Notes: generated from the sequence alone by a model not told the origin. Shown: positions 32,801 to 40,853, counted from the stretch's first letter. The stretch is 64,000 nt of DNA from Campylobacter concisus (GCF_002913225.1 NZ_PPAW01000011.1:51917-115916), one strand, 5' to 3'. Program-made: numbers and translations.

Positions 32801-34892
32801 GACAATAAACGCAAGCCCACATATAGCAAGTGGCTTACTTGGTGGCACAGCAAATGGTGCTGACGAAAATGGCAACGTAAGCCCTGAAGAGTTTGCAAAA
32901 GGTTTTATATATGCATTGTTTGGGTCAAAGTTTAGTGCTTCAGCAGTTAAACGCATAAGCCCAGAGCTTTACAATTCTATTCTTGGACTTGGCAAAAAGA
33001 TGCCACAAATGGCAAAAGATAATCCAAAATTATTAACTAAAATTTATGGATCAGCAAAGAGCAATAGTATAAATTCTTTTGCAGGAGAAAAGGCATTTAA
33101 TGCTAGTGCTAATAAACTCTCAAAAGCTAAAGCTATGCTAGAAAAAGGCGAAGATGAAGTTAAAATTTGGCAAAGCACTGGTTGGTATAAAGATAAAGAT
33201 GGCGCTTGGAAGTTTGAGATAGATGATAGCCCAGCTAAAATCAAAAATCAAAACGCAGATAAATTAGGCGACTTGCTAGAGCATAAAGAGCTATTTAAAG
33301 CGTATCCTGAGTTAAAGGATATAAACGTAGTAAAAATAAAAGATGAACTTTACAATAAAAACTTAAAGGATTGGCACAAAGAGAGCTCCCCACTAACTAA
33401 AAACATAGATGGAACCCCAAAAATTTTTTATCATGGGACTAAAAAATCAAATATAAGCGAGTTTGACCAAAAGTTTGATAAAAGTAAGTGGGGGTTTTTC
33501 TTTACAACTGATAAAGGGTTGAGCGAGGAATATTCAAAGGGGCGATATGGACTAAAAGAACCAAATAGCGGAGTTATGGAGGTATATATAAATGCCAAAA
33601 AGCCTTTTGACTTAAGGGAAGAAATTACAAATGATACTGTTAAAAAATATCAAGCATTGCTTGGGAATTTAGCAAAAAGAGATGACATAAAAAATGGTGT
33701 TGGGAAAAGTCTTTATGAGTATATAAAAAATACCAACCTAAAACAATATGATACAAAGGCAAGAGCGTTTAAAGATAAATTGCAAAATGCAGGATATGAT
33801 AGCATCATATTAGACGATAACGTAATAGTTGCATTTAACCCAAACCAAATAAAACATGTGAAAAACAATGGAAATTTTAATAAAGAAAATGATATTTATG
33901 CATCAGGCAATAAAGGCTATTACGACCCAGCTAAAAAAGAAATTGGTCTTAGAGAAATAGCAGATAAATCAACCTTAATGCACGAAATCCAACACGCCAT
34001 ACAAGATATTGAAGGGTTTGCAAAAGGAAGCAACACAAATGATAAAAAATATGCCCTCTCTCATGGTGAAGCTGAAGCAAGGAACGTACAAAATAGGCTC
34101 AACCTAAATAAAAAAGATAGAGTTTATCCGCATGAGACTTTTGATGTAAATCCAAATGATACATTTGTAAGTAGAGAAGACGGAGTAAATTTTAGTAAAA
34201 AACCACCTGAGCTAAAAGAAAAAAGAGGCATTTATAATGTCACATATAATGGCAAGAACTCTACACAAATAAAGCAAGACTTAGACAACATAAATGATGC
34301 TATCAAATACGAACGAGGCAATATTGGTAAAGGAGCTAAGCATATAAGTATCAGGCACTTAGACGATGAAAATAAGGCTGGCTTTGTTACGAAAGAGGAA
34401 TTGCTAAATTTGGGTGAAAATGTGCGTAATTTTATTAAAGAACACAAAGAGCCATTTGTAAATAAGAAAAATGCTCGTATTTATGAGTGGGAAGATGACA
34501 AAGGTGTCAGGTTTAAGCTAGTAGTTAGTAACAAAAATGGCGAAGGGAGAGGGTTACCGCTTGGCAAAAGCCAAGACGTGTCCTCAATTACTAATGACCT
34601 TCGCCCAGCCACGAAAAAGGGATTAAGCCCAAGTGGCAGCCTTGACAACATTATAACCTTTTATTCTGATAGAAACTTAAAAGAGCCTATGAAGTTTGAA
34701 AACCCAAAGCTTAAACTACTTGATGCAATAGACGCAAGTAGCGACAAGGTAGGCTTAGTTAAGAAAGTGTTATTAAACAAAGATATAAGCGACGGAGTAA
34801 AAGCCAAAGCAGTAAATAGACTAACTAAAAATAAAATTAGTCAAGGTGCAAAAACTAGCTATATATCTACTAAAAACTCTAAAAATAATTAA
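29853..34892 (+). CDS. 1679-residue polyvalent virion protein (ART-, zincin- and BECR-like parts)
   Basis: The largest phage gene. The N-terminus (1-60) has two IKIP-type repeats and a Pro-rich linker; about 90-1100 is mainly helical. An ADP-ribosyltransferase-like segment starts FYHGT (1192-1196), contains GFFFTTD and ends NPNQIKHVKNNGNF (near 1330-1343). A zincin-like motif HEIQH is at 1377-1381. GAKHISIRH (His1497, His1502) and ITFYSDRN near 1490-1650 resemble phage BECR-fold nucleases. Such proteins are thought to be packaged and injected to disarm the host. Domain calls are by eye. Confidence 0.75.
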   Translation: MAWIKIPENKTEMQIGGNWVKIPSGMKEVEIPDNLLGTQPTANSAPTYAPPAPDMSKAVDATPKEKTWYDKVGEFADKISPINVIKGVGKELGGMLEYSHYDGATGKELEAKKATEALARAKHASDDRNIISQLTGDESKDQAVKERTENLLYNWAKKNNYDDVREANGKYYLQKGDNFIPVDEPGIGDSVSTYLNEMGVPMGAITLASNLLPNKKLSAAQKAITTALGTAGASGIGAAMDVFTDKRILGDDSITTDDYLKHALRGASDDALVSAPLAAMASPAVKEALKKGAKTASDLSLVKPLARYVINDNIGGAEKAIMDKLGGEANAAAAQNLSKNALGDDLYKTLLNDDQAYTLPKVGNEKIQKGINYVNDNILAPAQKITRDMIKGEGTREREMDLFLTALGNDAKGADIIADAVARDPKSFSKIYKMSSDLNADAKNAFLNMIEKKKTADILSGYEKRTKDNFGEVINALDDAFVGKEASANLLQAKHELGTQALRLPAGYRDSTLELLGNTKGFKGLNEVRNVLSADMARLTAPDAITAGTKKTLGKMIEAVDNAIDNVAEQAFSNPALSQKAKDVLKQARSEYALFKELQNSKIYHDVMGELKSSGDITNSLLKALNAENGLDLKALTARLSSSEQEALETNLIRGVIEKFTKDGITDFSKVSDTLKNAPFESKRAVEIMGELNKKAPILNNTSSLLEKLTAINPKAKELQQGIGHSVTGALMTMKRNLAIERLKSLLPVLGNDASLKNHIRNAINNAGDLKSVINNLEKIEIKDAPENSTKLLKAFKNEVKALREEAQTGEIKGDNFITKESPAPKSDLNVKISVDDWVRELSEINNNELSANLFILQNKHPELFKKPSDVYRLLKEIKNNPTHFFKNNRPDIALIAKVLEDGSVGKLGIVKGSGLVGHLSKSTNKNEMDRLRKVNEKELKVGTPYPTLQRADVNQVGPTAGAKSTFSSSDESIIPQKDKNTKTINASPHIASGLLGGTANGADENGNVSPEEFAKGFIYALFGSKFSASAVKRISPELYNSILGLGKKMPQMAKDNPKLLTKIYGSAKSNSINSFAGEKAFNASANKLSKAKAMLEKGEDEVKIWQSTGWYKDKDGAWKFEIDDSPAKIKNQNADKLGDLLEHKELFKAYPELKDINVVKIKDELYNKNLKDWHKESSPLTKNIDGTPKIFYHGTKKSNISEFDQKFDKSKWGFFFTTDKGLSEEYSKGRYGLKEPNSGVMEVYINAKKPFDLREEITNDTVKKYQALLGNLAKRDDIKNGVGKSLYEYIKNTNLKQYDTKARAFKDKLQNAGYDSIILDDNVIVAFNPNQIKHVKNNGNFNKENDIYASGNKGYYDPAKKEIGLREIADKSTLMHEIQHAIQDIEGFAKGSNTNDKKYALSHGEAEARNVQNRLNLNKKDRVYPHETFDVNPNDTFVSREDGVNFSKKPPELKEKRGIYNVTYNGKNSTQIKQDLDNINDAIKYERGNIGKGAKHISIRHLDDENKAGFVTKEELLNLGENVRNFIKEHKEPFVNKKNARIYEWEDDKGVRFKLVVSNKNGEGRGLPLGKSQDVSSITNDLRPATKKGLSPSGSLDNIITFYSDRNLKEPMKFENPKLKLLDAIDASSDKVGLVKKVLLNKDISDGVKAKAVNRLTKNKISQGAKTSYISTKNSKNN

Positions 34893-34926
34893 AAGCCCTG
34901 TTTTTAGGGCTTACTCTCTTTTTTAT
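34893..34926 (+). terminator. Rho-independent terminator after the polyvalent gene
   Basis: AAGCCCT, loop GTTTTT, AGGGCTT, then ACTCTC and a T-run. It starts one base after the stop codon. It should separate the early-late block from the capsid transcript. Confidence 0.85.
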
Positions 34927-34950
34927 AATTAAATAAAATTTATTCTTTTT

Positions 34951-34974
34951 TGCCAAAATTGGGTAGATTTGGCA
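34951..34974 (+). repeat. 24 bp exact repeat, copy 2 (upstream of capsid gene)
   Basis: Identical to 25652-25675, with arms TGCCAAA/TTTGGCA. It sits between the terminator and the capsid start, about 50 bp before the ATG, so it may be a regulator binding site or part of the capsid promoter. Confidence 0.75.
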
Positions 34975-35023
34975 CAGTCATTAATGATAAATTGCCATTA
35001 AATTGCATAAAAGGAGCAAAGAA

Positions 35024-36007
35024 ATGGCAATAACTACAACTGGGTTTCAAGCCCCAGCTACAAAACGTGAAGGCTTAAAGCCCTCAGTCTATGAAAACAT
35101 AATCTTAATAGGTGCTGACGAGACGCCTATACTTAAACTTATTGGCACTTCAAGTGTTAAAGGTATAGAGCACTCTTGGCTAACTGACAGCTTAGCTGCC
35201 CCAAAGAAAAACGCACAGCTAGAAATTTCTGACTTTGACGATCAGATCAAATCAAGCGTGCAAAAGACTTCAAATGCAGTGCAAATTTTCACTTCAAACG
35301 TTAGCGTTTCAAGAAGTATGCAAGCAGTGGCTACTTACGGCGGTAAAGAGTTAGAGCGTGAGACAGCTAAAAGAGCAAAAGAGCATAAGCTAGATATGGA
35401 GTACGCCATCTTTGGTCTTGGTCGTGATGCTGATGTTAAAAAGAGCGTGTTTAAAGCGCCAACTGTAAGAACTGACGCAACAGCTGGCGAAATGGCAGGC
35501 TTATTTTACTTCTTGGCTAAAGGCTCAGCAGCATTTGCAAGTGGCAAGCGTGGTAACGTTGTAGCATTTGATAGCTCAGGCGATTGGAAAGGCACTCCAG
35601 CAGCACTAACTGAAACCGTGCTATCTCAACTACTTCAAAATATTTGGGATGCAGGTACAACTCCAAAAGATGTATTCATTGGCGCGGAGTTAAAACCAGC
35701 TATTAATAAAATAGCTACTAGACAATTCGGCAACGAGAAAAATATCAACTCTAGCGTTGTTAGTCTAGACACTGACTTTGGCAGGGTAAATTTTAGACTT
35801 CACCGCTTCTTAAGCCCTAAATACGGCTTGGGTGATTGTATCATTGCAGGAGATTTTGACTACATGAAAAATGGTCTATTAGTGCCAACTGAACTAAAAG
35901 ACGTGACTACTTCAAAAACAGCTATTCAAAAGAGATACTACACTGAAAGCTGCCTAGAAGTGAGAAACGCAGACGCATTTGCAATAGGCGTTGGCTTAAA
36001 GGCTTAG
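35024..36007 (+). CDS. Major capsid protein (DUF5309/SU10-like)
   Basis: A 327-residue protein. It begins MAITTTGFQAPATKREGL and has the order YENIILIGADETPILKLIG, HSWLTDSLAAP, then YGGKELERETAKRAKEHKLD in the first half, characteristic of the DUF5309/SU10-like capsid family. The ATG at 35024 follows AAAAGGAGC; an upstream in-frame TTG at 35003 would precede the RBS. It is transcribed after a terminator, and its gene lies after, not before, the giant ejection-like gene. Confidence 0.88.
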   Translation: MAITTTGFQAPATKREGLKPSVYENIILIGADETPILKLIGTSSVKGIEHSWLTDSLAAPKKNAQLEISDFDDQIKSSVQKTSNAVQIFTSNVSVSRSMQAVATYGGKELERETAKRAKEHKLDMEYAIFGLGRDADVKKSVFKAPTVRTDATAGEMAGLFYFLAKGSAAFASGKRGNVVAFDSSGDWKGTPAALTETVLSQLLQNIWDAGTTPKDVFIGAELKPAINKIATRQFGNEKNINSSVVSLDTDFGRVNFRLHRFLSPKYGLGDCIIAGDFDYMKNGLLVPTELKDVTTSKTAIQKRYYTESCLEVRNADAFAIGVGLKA

Positions 36008-36009
36008 TA

Positions 36010-36393
36010 ATGCTTTGCACTGAAGCCAAAAAACATTTGAGCTTTAAAACGACAGCAGGGGTTAAGCTCCCTGCTGATGATATGCTTGGCTCGTTATTCT
36101 TAGAGGCTATGCTTTTTTGCTGCGATAAGTGCGTACCTACTATTTTACTAAGGCATTTTGGGAGTGAAGAAAGGCCTTATAGAAATATTGATAAACAAAC
36201 TTTCATTTGCGTGCCAGACGTGCCAAATTTTAGTGATCCAAAAGAGCATTTACAAATAGATGAAGCTTTGAGTTATGCAGTGATTAACTATGTAGCTTTT
36301 TTAATTAACAAAGACACCTACTATCGCACACTAGCACTTGAAATAATTGCGGACTATAACGCAAACGAAATGAGCGACTATGACAGACTATGA
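36010..36393 (+). CDS. Head-completion-like protein, unknown
   Basis: A 127-residue protein just after the capsid gene (2 bp gap). It has four Cys and a helical C-terminus. Its place suggests a head-tail connector or head completion role; the family is not recognised. Confidence 0.6.
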   Translation: MLCTEAKKHLSFKTTAGVKLPADDMLGSLFLEAMLFCCDKCVPTILLRHFGSEERPYRNIDKQTFICVPDVPNFSDPKEHLQIDEALSYAVINYVAFLINKDTYYRTLALEIIADYNANEMSDYDRL

Positions 36394-36514
36394 ACTAATA
36401 AGAGTTTTAGAAAACGCAAGGGATTTAAGCAAGATAGACCTTTTGCGTTTTTTTACAGAACTAGCTGAAAAACTAAAAAAAGCTAAAGAAACTATAAAGG
36501 CTAAAAAATGGTAA
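36380..36514 (+). CDS. Small phage protein (44 residues)
   Basis: It begins MTDYELIRVLENARDL and ends KAKKW. It is helical and Lys-rich. It overlaps the upstream gene by 14 bp and its stop overlaps the tail fibre start by 7 bp. Continuous packing in a late operon supports it. Confidence 0.6.
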   Translation: MTDYELIRVLENARDLSKIDLLRFFTELAEKLKKAKETIKAKKW

Positions 36515-37953
36515 CGATAGAAGAACTAAAACTCGGCAATAGAACACTAGAAGCATTAAAATTCTTGCTCTCTCAAATAACTGAGCTAGAAACAGCAATA
36601 AGCCAAATAAATATAAGCGAAATAAAAGACGCGAACACTCTAACAAAAGAGCAAATAGCGACTTTGCAAGATGTTAAAAATGCGGTTGAAACAATAAACT
36701 CTGATTTAAGCCTAAAAAAATCAGATTTTGACGAGAAAAAACAAAATTTTGATACCAATATGAATGCTTTTAGAAACGATAAGGCAGACTTTGACGAGAA
36801 AAAGGCAGATTTTGATAGTAAGAATAATACTGCGCTAAACAACTTTGCATTTATCGCCAGTAATGTAGAAAAAATAAATAGCGTAAGTGCGCTTTTAGCT
36901 GAAGCAAAAAATGTCCTAGAAACTATTAAACCAATAGAGCAAAGAACGCAAGCGGCACTTAATACGATCGCAAACTCACAAGCTAAATTTGATGAGCTAG
37001 ATGCTCTAAAAGCAAAACTACTTGAGTTAAAAAGATCACTTGAAAATATAAGCACGACTGGGTTGATAAATGATAATAGTGCAAGTACCACAGCAACCTA
37101 TTCAAGTACAAAAATTAATAACTTGCTTGTAGAAAAATTAGATGCTAGTGAGAAAAACAAATATGTTTCACTAGAAAATGGCAAGATAAAGGCCGAAATC
37201 CTTCCTGATATAGATGCTACCACACTTAATGGTAAGAAGGCTGATGTCTTTGAGCTAAAAAGGGATAGCCAAATCAAGTTTGACACCCTAAATCAAAATG
37301 TAGAGCGAGTAAAAGGCTCTTTAAATCAAGGGCTAAATAGTCTCTCAAATAGTTTGGGAACTAAGATAAGCTCTAACCTAAAAGGGGTTGCTAATGGAGT
37401 AGCTACGCTTAATAACTTAGGCAAAATCCCTATCGAACAACTGCCAAAAATCGACGCATACACCAAAGAGGAAAGTGATGAGAAATTTGCCTTAAAAGAC
37501 GATTTGCCAGAACTTGCCACCGAAACAAAGGCAGGCATCACAAAGCTTAAAAACAGCGTAACATCCAAAGCAGAGGACGCAACAGTAACCGAAAAAGCAC
37601 TGGTAGATTTCGTGCAAAGCCATACACCGCCAGCTCTTGGCGTAGCTCAATCTTGGAGTGATGTGACATCCTCAAGAGATACAAACATCACATATACAAA
37701 TACAAGCGATAAGCCCATAATGGTAATGATTTCAGGAGAGCCACGTATAGAGGGGGATCTATTCATTTTCGTAAATGGTGCAAGGATATACATGCAAGAG
37801 CTTGATGTCTCAGCTGAAACATCCATAAGCTTTATAGTGCCACCAAAGGCAACATATAGAGCTGAAGCATATTATGGCAATGGTGGCAGTTCTAGGCGAA
37901 GTTTTAGTGATGTTTTTAACCCTAACTACAAACTATGGGCAGAACTCAGATAG
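36508..37953 (+). CDS. Tail fibre-like protein
   Basis: A 481-residue protein. Residues about 1-180 are a long coiled coil with repeats of the SDFDEKKQNFD type. A region LNNLGKIPIEQLP then YTKEESDEKFALK (about 310-335) is typical of phage tail fibres, followed by a beta-rich tip (about 385-481). It would bind the host surface. A small chaperone-like gene follows. Confidence 0.82.
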   Translation: MVTIEELKLGNRTLEALKFLLSQITELETAISQINISEIKDANTLTKEQIATLQDVKNAVETINSDLSLKKSDFDEKKQNFDTNMNAFRNDKADFDEKKADFDSKNNTALNNFAFIASNVEKINSVSALLAEAKNVLETIKPIEQRTQAALNTIANSQAKFDELDALKAKLLELKRSLENISTTGLINDNSASTTATYSSTKINNLLVEKLDASEKNKYVSLENGKIKAEILPDIDATTLNGKKADVFELKRDSQIKFDTLNQNVERVKGSLNQGLNSLSNSLGTKISSNLKGVANGVATLNNLGKIPIEQLPKIDAYTKEESDEKFALKDDLPELATETKAGITKLKNSVTSKAEDATVTEKALVDFVQSHTPPALGVAQSWSDVTSSRDTNITYTNTSDKPIMVMISGEPRIEGDLFIFVNGARIYMQELDVSAETSISFIVPPKATYRAEAYYGNGGSSRRSFSDVFNPNYKLWAELR

Positions 37954-37965
37954 AAAGGACAAAAA

Positions 37966-38244
37966 ATGAAATACTACATAGATGAAAATAAAGAAGTTTA
38001 TGCCTATGAGGGCAACGAAAAACCTTTGCAAGATGGCTTGACGCCCATAGATAAAGCCCAGCTAAATGAGATTTTGCACGCTGAAGCAAACGAGCAAGCC
38101 GAGGAGCTAGCAGAGCTTGAGCGTGATATAAAAGAGTGTGAGGACTATATCCGCCACGCTCTAATCATAGGCAACGATAAAGTGCTTGAAAATCTAAGAA
38201 GCGAATATAAAGAGCTAATCGCTCAAAGAGAGGAGCTAAAATGA
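37966..38244 (+). CDS. Tail fibre accessory/chaperone-like small protein
   Basis: A 92-residue protein. A short beta-rich start (KYYIDENKEVYAYEG) is followed by acidic helices (EQAEELAELERDIKECEDY in part). Its place right after the tail fibre suggests an assembly helper. Low family certainty. Confidence 0.6.
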   Translation: MKYYIDENKEVYAYEGNEKPLQDGLTPIDKAQLNEILHAEANEQAEELAELERDIKECEDYIRHALIIGNDKVLENLRSEYKELIAQREELK

Positions 38245-38501
38245 GTTATGTAATCATCTGTGTATTGTCACTAATAGTTGGGATTTTATTGTGTCCTATC
38301 GTGATCTTTTTACGTGCTAGAAAATGCGACCAGTGGGATAACTCAAATATGACGAACATTTTAAGAGTGTTTAGCCATTTGGCGACACATCCAGATGACT
38401 TCGCCAAAATGCAATACCCAGACGGACAAAAGCCGTTTTGGTATCTGGGCGGTGATGAATTTACTGACATAGTCAAAACTAGACCAAAGGAGAACAAATG
38501 A
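38241..38501 (+). CDS. Small membrane phage protein, unknown
   Basis: An 86-residue protein with one strong N-terminal membrane segment (about 3-25) and a hydrophilic, aromatic-rich tail. It overlaps its neighbours by 4 bp each side. Function unknown. Confidence 0.62.
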   Translation: MSYVIICVLSLIVGILLCPIVIFLRARKCDQWDNSNMTNILRVFSHLATHPDDFAKMQYPDGQKPFWYLGGDEFTDIVKTRPKENK

Positions 38502-38641
38502 GAGCAAAAATTAAAAGGTGCAAAATTTGTGCGTCAAAACTTGACAAAGAAGGTAACTGCACTTGGGACGGATGCCCTAAAAGCCCTAAATATAAAGAAA
38601 AAGATCAAGAAAAACCAAAAGACAACAAGGATGAGGGGTGA
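38498..38641 (+). CDS. Small zinc-ribbon-like protein (47 residues)
   Basis: It begins MRAKIKRCKICASKL and holds CKIC and CTWDGCPK, four Cys that could bind zinc, followed by a Lys/Asp-rich tail. It overlaps the upstream stop (ATGA) and the downstream GTG start (GTGA). Confidence 0.6.
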   Translation: MRAKIKRCKICASKLDKEGNCTWDGCPKSPKYKEKDQEKPKDNKDEG

Positions 38642-39270
38642 TTAAATTTAAAGAGCTTTTGCAACTCTTTTGCATTATAGCTATTGAGCTACCGCTCGAG
38701 ATACTTGGCTATATAGTAGTGCCGATCGCTCTAGCGTTTTGCAACAAGCAAAGCGAGCGCTTACCAAAGTGGGCGCGATACTTTGAGGACGCAAGCGACT
38801 ACTACGACGGCATAAATTCAGCCATAAACGGCGATAGTGGCTGGAGAAAAGAACACTATCCAAATGGCAAAAATAGGACGTATTTTGCACGTCTTAGGTG
38901 GCTATATAGAAACCGCATAGGCTACTTTTCAAGCCGTGTAAATGGCGTAAAAGTGAGCGAGATAGAACCATCAAGCGTAAGAGTGCAAGGCAATATCAAA
39001 GTCACGAGCAACGGCGGAGCAATAAGCGACTTTTGCAAAGTAACGCTAAAGCTGAAAGACGGACGCTCACGTTTTGGACTTTATAAAACTATCCGCTATA
39101 AGGGCTTTTTAAGTGGCTTTTATTGTCGTATTTACATAGGCTGGAAGCTTATGGACGTGGCAGAGATGAACGAACACAACAAAGATACATTTATGCAGCC
39201 AGACGATAAGGCTTTTTTAAAAACGGTGTGGTGTATAAACCCATTTAAAAGGGTACAAAATGAGCGATAA
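38638..39270 (+). CDS. Membrane phage protein (DUF7338-like)
   Basis: A 210-residue protein starting at GTG. A membrane helix pair spans about 8-38. Then comes KWARYFEDASDYYDGINSA, and a basic region with RYFARLRWLYRNRIGYFSSRV-type residues. It resembles an uncharacterised phage family, DUF7338. It comes directly before the spanin genes. Confidence 0.62.
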   Translation: MIKFKELLQLFCIIAIELPLEILGYIVVPIALAFCNKQSERLPKWARYFEDASDYYDGINSAINGDSGWRKEHYPNGKNRTYFARLRWLYRNRIGYFSSRVNGVKVSEIEPSSVRVQGNIKVTSNGGAISDFCKVTLKLKDGRSRFGLYKTIRYKGFLSGFYCRIYIGWKLMDVAEMNEHNKDTFMQPDDKAFLKTVWCINPFKRVQNER

Positions 39271-39610
39271 ATTTTATATAGGGGCTATCTTATTTTTGAG
39301 TTTTGTAGTTGGCGTGCTTTATTGGCTAAATAACAACGCAGCGGGGAAAATCGACGAGCTAACCAGAAAGATAGCACAAAAAGAGTCAAATAACGCAGTA
39401 ATGAAAGCCGATCTTGATACTTGCAAAGCAAAGATAGAGCTTATAAATGTAAGCCTAAAAGCTCTAAGCGTGCCAAAACAAGACGAGGCTAAGATAAAAG
39501 AGCGTGTTGTAACAAGGGTTGAGCGTGTGGCAGTGCCTATCAAAGATGCCGCCTGCGAGGAAAAACTAAACTTTTACGAAAGGCTACTAAATGAAGCTAA
39601 TAATAAGTAG
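39260..39610 (+). CDS. Inner-membrane spanin (i-spanin)
   Basis: A 116-residue protein with an N-terminal membrane anchor (about 6-24) and a periplasmic coiled coil (about 30-75), the i-spanin plan. It overlaps the lipoprotein gene by 20 bp. With its partner it would fuse the inner and outer membranes at the end of lysis. Confidence 0.8.
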   Translation: MSDKFYIGAILFLSFVVGVLYWLNNNAAGKIDELTRKIAQKESNNAVMKADLDTCKAKIELINVSLKALSVPKQDEAKIKERVVTRVERVAVPIKDAACEEKLNFYERLLNEANNK

Positions 39611-39839
39611 CCTATTGATGGCGTTTTTTATGGCTGGGTGCAGCTCAAAGCCTGAAGTAATTGTTAAAACACAATATCAAGATGTATATGTACCTATTGC
39701 GTGCATAAAAGAGATGCCAACAAAGCCAAAATTTAGCCCTGAAAATTTAGAAAGTGCAAAGGATCTAATGGGCTATTTTTTGACGTGTGAAGAACTTTTA
39801 AAAGGGTGTGTAAATGGAACGAATAATAAAGAAAACTAA
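39591..39839 (+). CDS. Outer-membrane spanin (o-spanin) lipoprotein
   Basis: An 82-residue lipoprotein with lipobox FMAGC (Cys17) and a short mature part (KPEVIVKTQYQDVYVPIAC). It starts inside the i-spanin gene and overlaps it by 20 bp in another frame, as Rz1 does with Rz. Confidence 0.78.
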   Translation: MKLIISSLLMAFFMAGCSSKPEVIVKTQYQDVYVPIACIKEMPTKPKFSPENLESAKDLMGYFLTCEELLKGCVNGTNNKEN

Positions 39840-39921
39840 AGCCTTTTGGCTAAATAAGATGGTTGTAGTAGAAATAATATTATCCGTCCTAATAATGTAT
39901 GTTTTTACCTATAAATTTTAA
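39814..39921 (+). CDS. Single-pass membrane peptide (35 residues)
   Basis: It begins MERIIKKTKAFW, has one membrane segment (about 17-33) and ends TYKF. The ATG lies within the o-spanin 3' end. It might be a lysis regulator such as a pinholin or antiholin, inferred from its place in the cassette. Confidence 0.5.
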   Translation: MERIIKKTKAFWLNKMVVVEIILSVLIMYVFTYKF

Positions 39922-39936
39922 AAAAAGGGGTGGATA

Positions 39937-40305
39937 ATGGATGACTTAATGGATAGGCTAGGCTTTTATTTTTGGGTGATAATAGTTGGCTTTGTGGGTG
40001 GTGTGTTAAGCATTGCAGGGGGTAACGCCAAGGTAGCAAGCGATAGTAAGGCTATCATAAATTTTTTTGTTGGGACTATTAGCTCGAATTTTATATGCTG
40101 GGTAGCCTATGAGACTGCTTTTTATTTCACTGGGAAAGGTAGCTTTAGCCTCGCAGTTGGCGGCTTTTTTGCGTGGAGAGGCACAGCTTGGGTTAGTGCA
40201 GTGATCGACAAAGCAATAGACAAAAAGATAGACAACTTCAGCAACAACAACTATGACTATACACCAAGACCCCCTCGTGACTACGATATAGGAGATGAAA
40301 AATGA
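39937..40305 (+). CDS. Holin-like membrane protein
   Basis: A 122-residue protein. There are about three hydrophobic segments (roughly 10-28, 40-60, 66-90) and a hydrophilic, charged C-terminus (RPPRDYDIGDEK). Place just before the endolysin and topology fit a class I/LydA-type holin. The RBS AAAAGGGG is present. Confidence 0.75.
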   Translation: MDDLMDRLGFYFWVIIVGFVGGVLSIAGGNAKVASDSKAIINFFVGTISSNFICWVAYETAFYFTGKGSFSLAVGGFFAWRGTAWVSAVIDKAIDKKIDNFSNNNYDYTPRPPRDYDIGDEK

Positions 40306-40853
40306 ACTATACACAAGCTTTTAACATTTTAATGAACTTAGAATTTAGTCGCCCTGAAAATGCCCTACATAAAAATCCAACAGAAAATGGACTAACTTTT
40401 ATGGGTATCTATGAAGTGGCAAACCCAAGCTGGAAAGGCTGGGGACAAGTTAGGGCGGCAATCAACGCATACGGTGATCTTAAAAAGGCTAGCGTAGCTC
40501 TATACAACGACGATGCACTTGTAAATTTAGTGGCAAGTTTTTACAAGAAAACATACTGGGACGCTCTATGCCTAGATGATGCCAATAGCCAGCTAAAAGC
40601 AAATGAGCTTTTTTGTTTTGCAGTCAATGTAGGAGTAAAAAGTGCCGTGCGTGTGCTTCAAAATATGCTAGGGCTTACAATCGACGGCATAATGGGGGCA
40701 AATACACTAAAAGCGCTAAATGCTTATGATACGGTGGCATTTGATAGTGATTTTGATAGGGCAGAGATCGCCTATTATCGAAATTTAATAAGAAAAAACC
40801 CACGCCTTGGCGTATATGAGCGAGGTTGGGAGAATAGAGCGAGGAGTGTGTAA
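40302..40853 (+). CDS. Endolysin, GH108-like with peptidoglycan-binding end
   Basis: A 183-residue enzyme. The first half contains Glu14 (MNLEFSRPEN) in the place of the GH108 catalytic Glu, with NGLTFMGIYE. The C-terminal half (about 100-180: AVNVGVKSAVRVLQNMLG, DGIMGANTLKAL) is the predicted peptidoglycan-binding domain usual in this family. It has no signal peptide, so it would need the holin. The classical EGGY motif is changed to EFSR. Confidence 0.82.
   Translation: MNYTQAFNILMNLEFSRPENALHKNPTENGLTFMGIYEVANPSWKGWGQVRAAINAYGDLKKASVALYNDDALVNLVASFYKKTYWDALCLDDANSQLKANELFCFAVNVGVKSAVRVLQNMLGLTIDGIMGANTLKALNAYDTVAFDSDFDRAEIAYYRNLIRKNPRLGVYERGWENRARSV

Noticed and set aside
29853..34892. 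Tape-measure protein call for the giant gene
   Set aside because: It has effector-like domains, no long repeated coiled coil with membrane segments, and no tail genes around it.
36573..37091. 172-codon - strand frame
   Set aside because: Antisense to the coiled-coil part of the tail fibre; Ser/Leu/Phe-rich, as expected from the reverse of Lys/Glu-rich codons.
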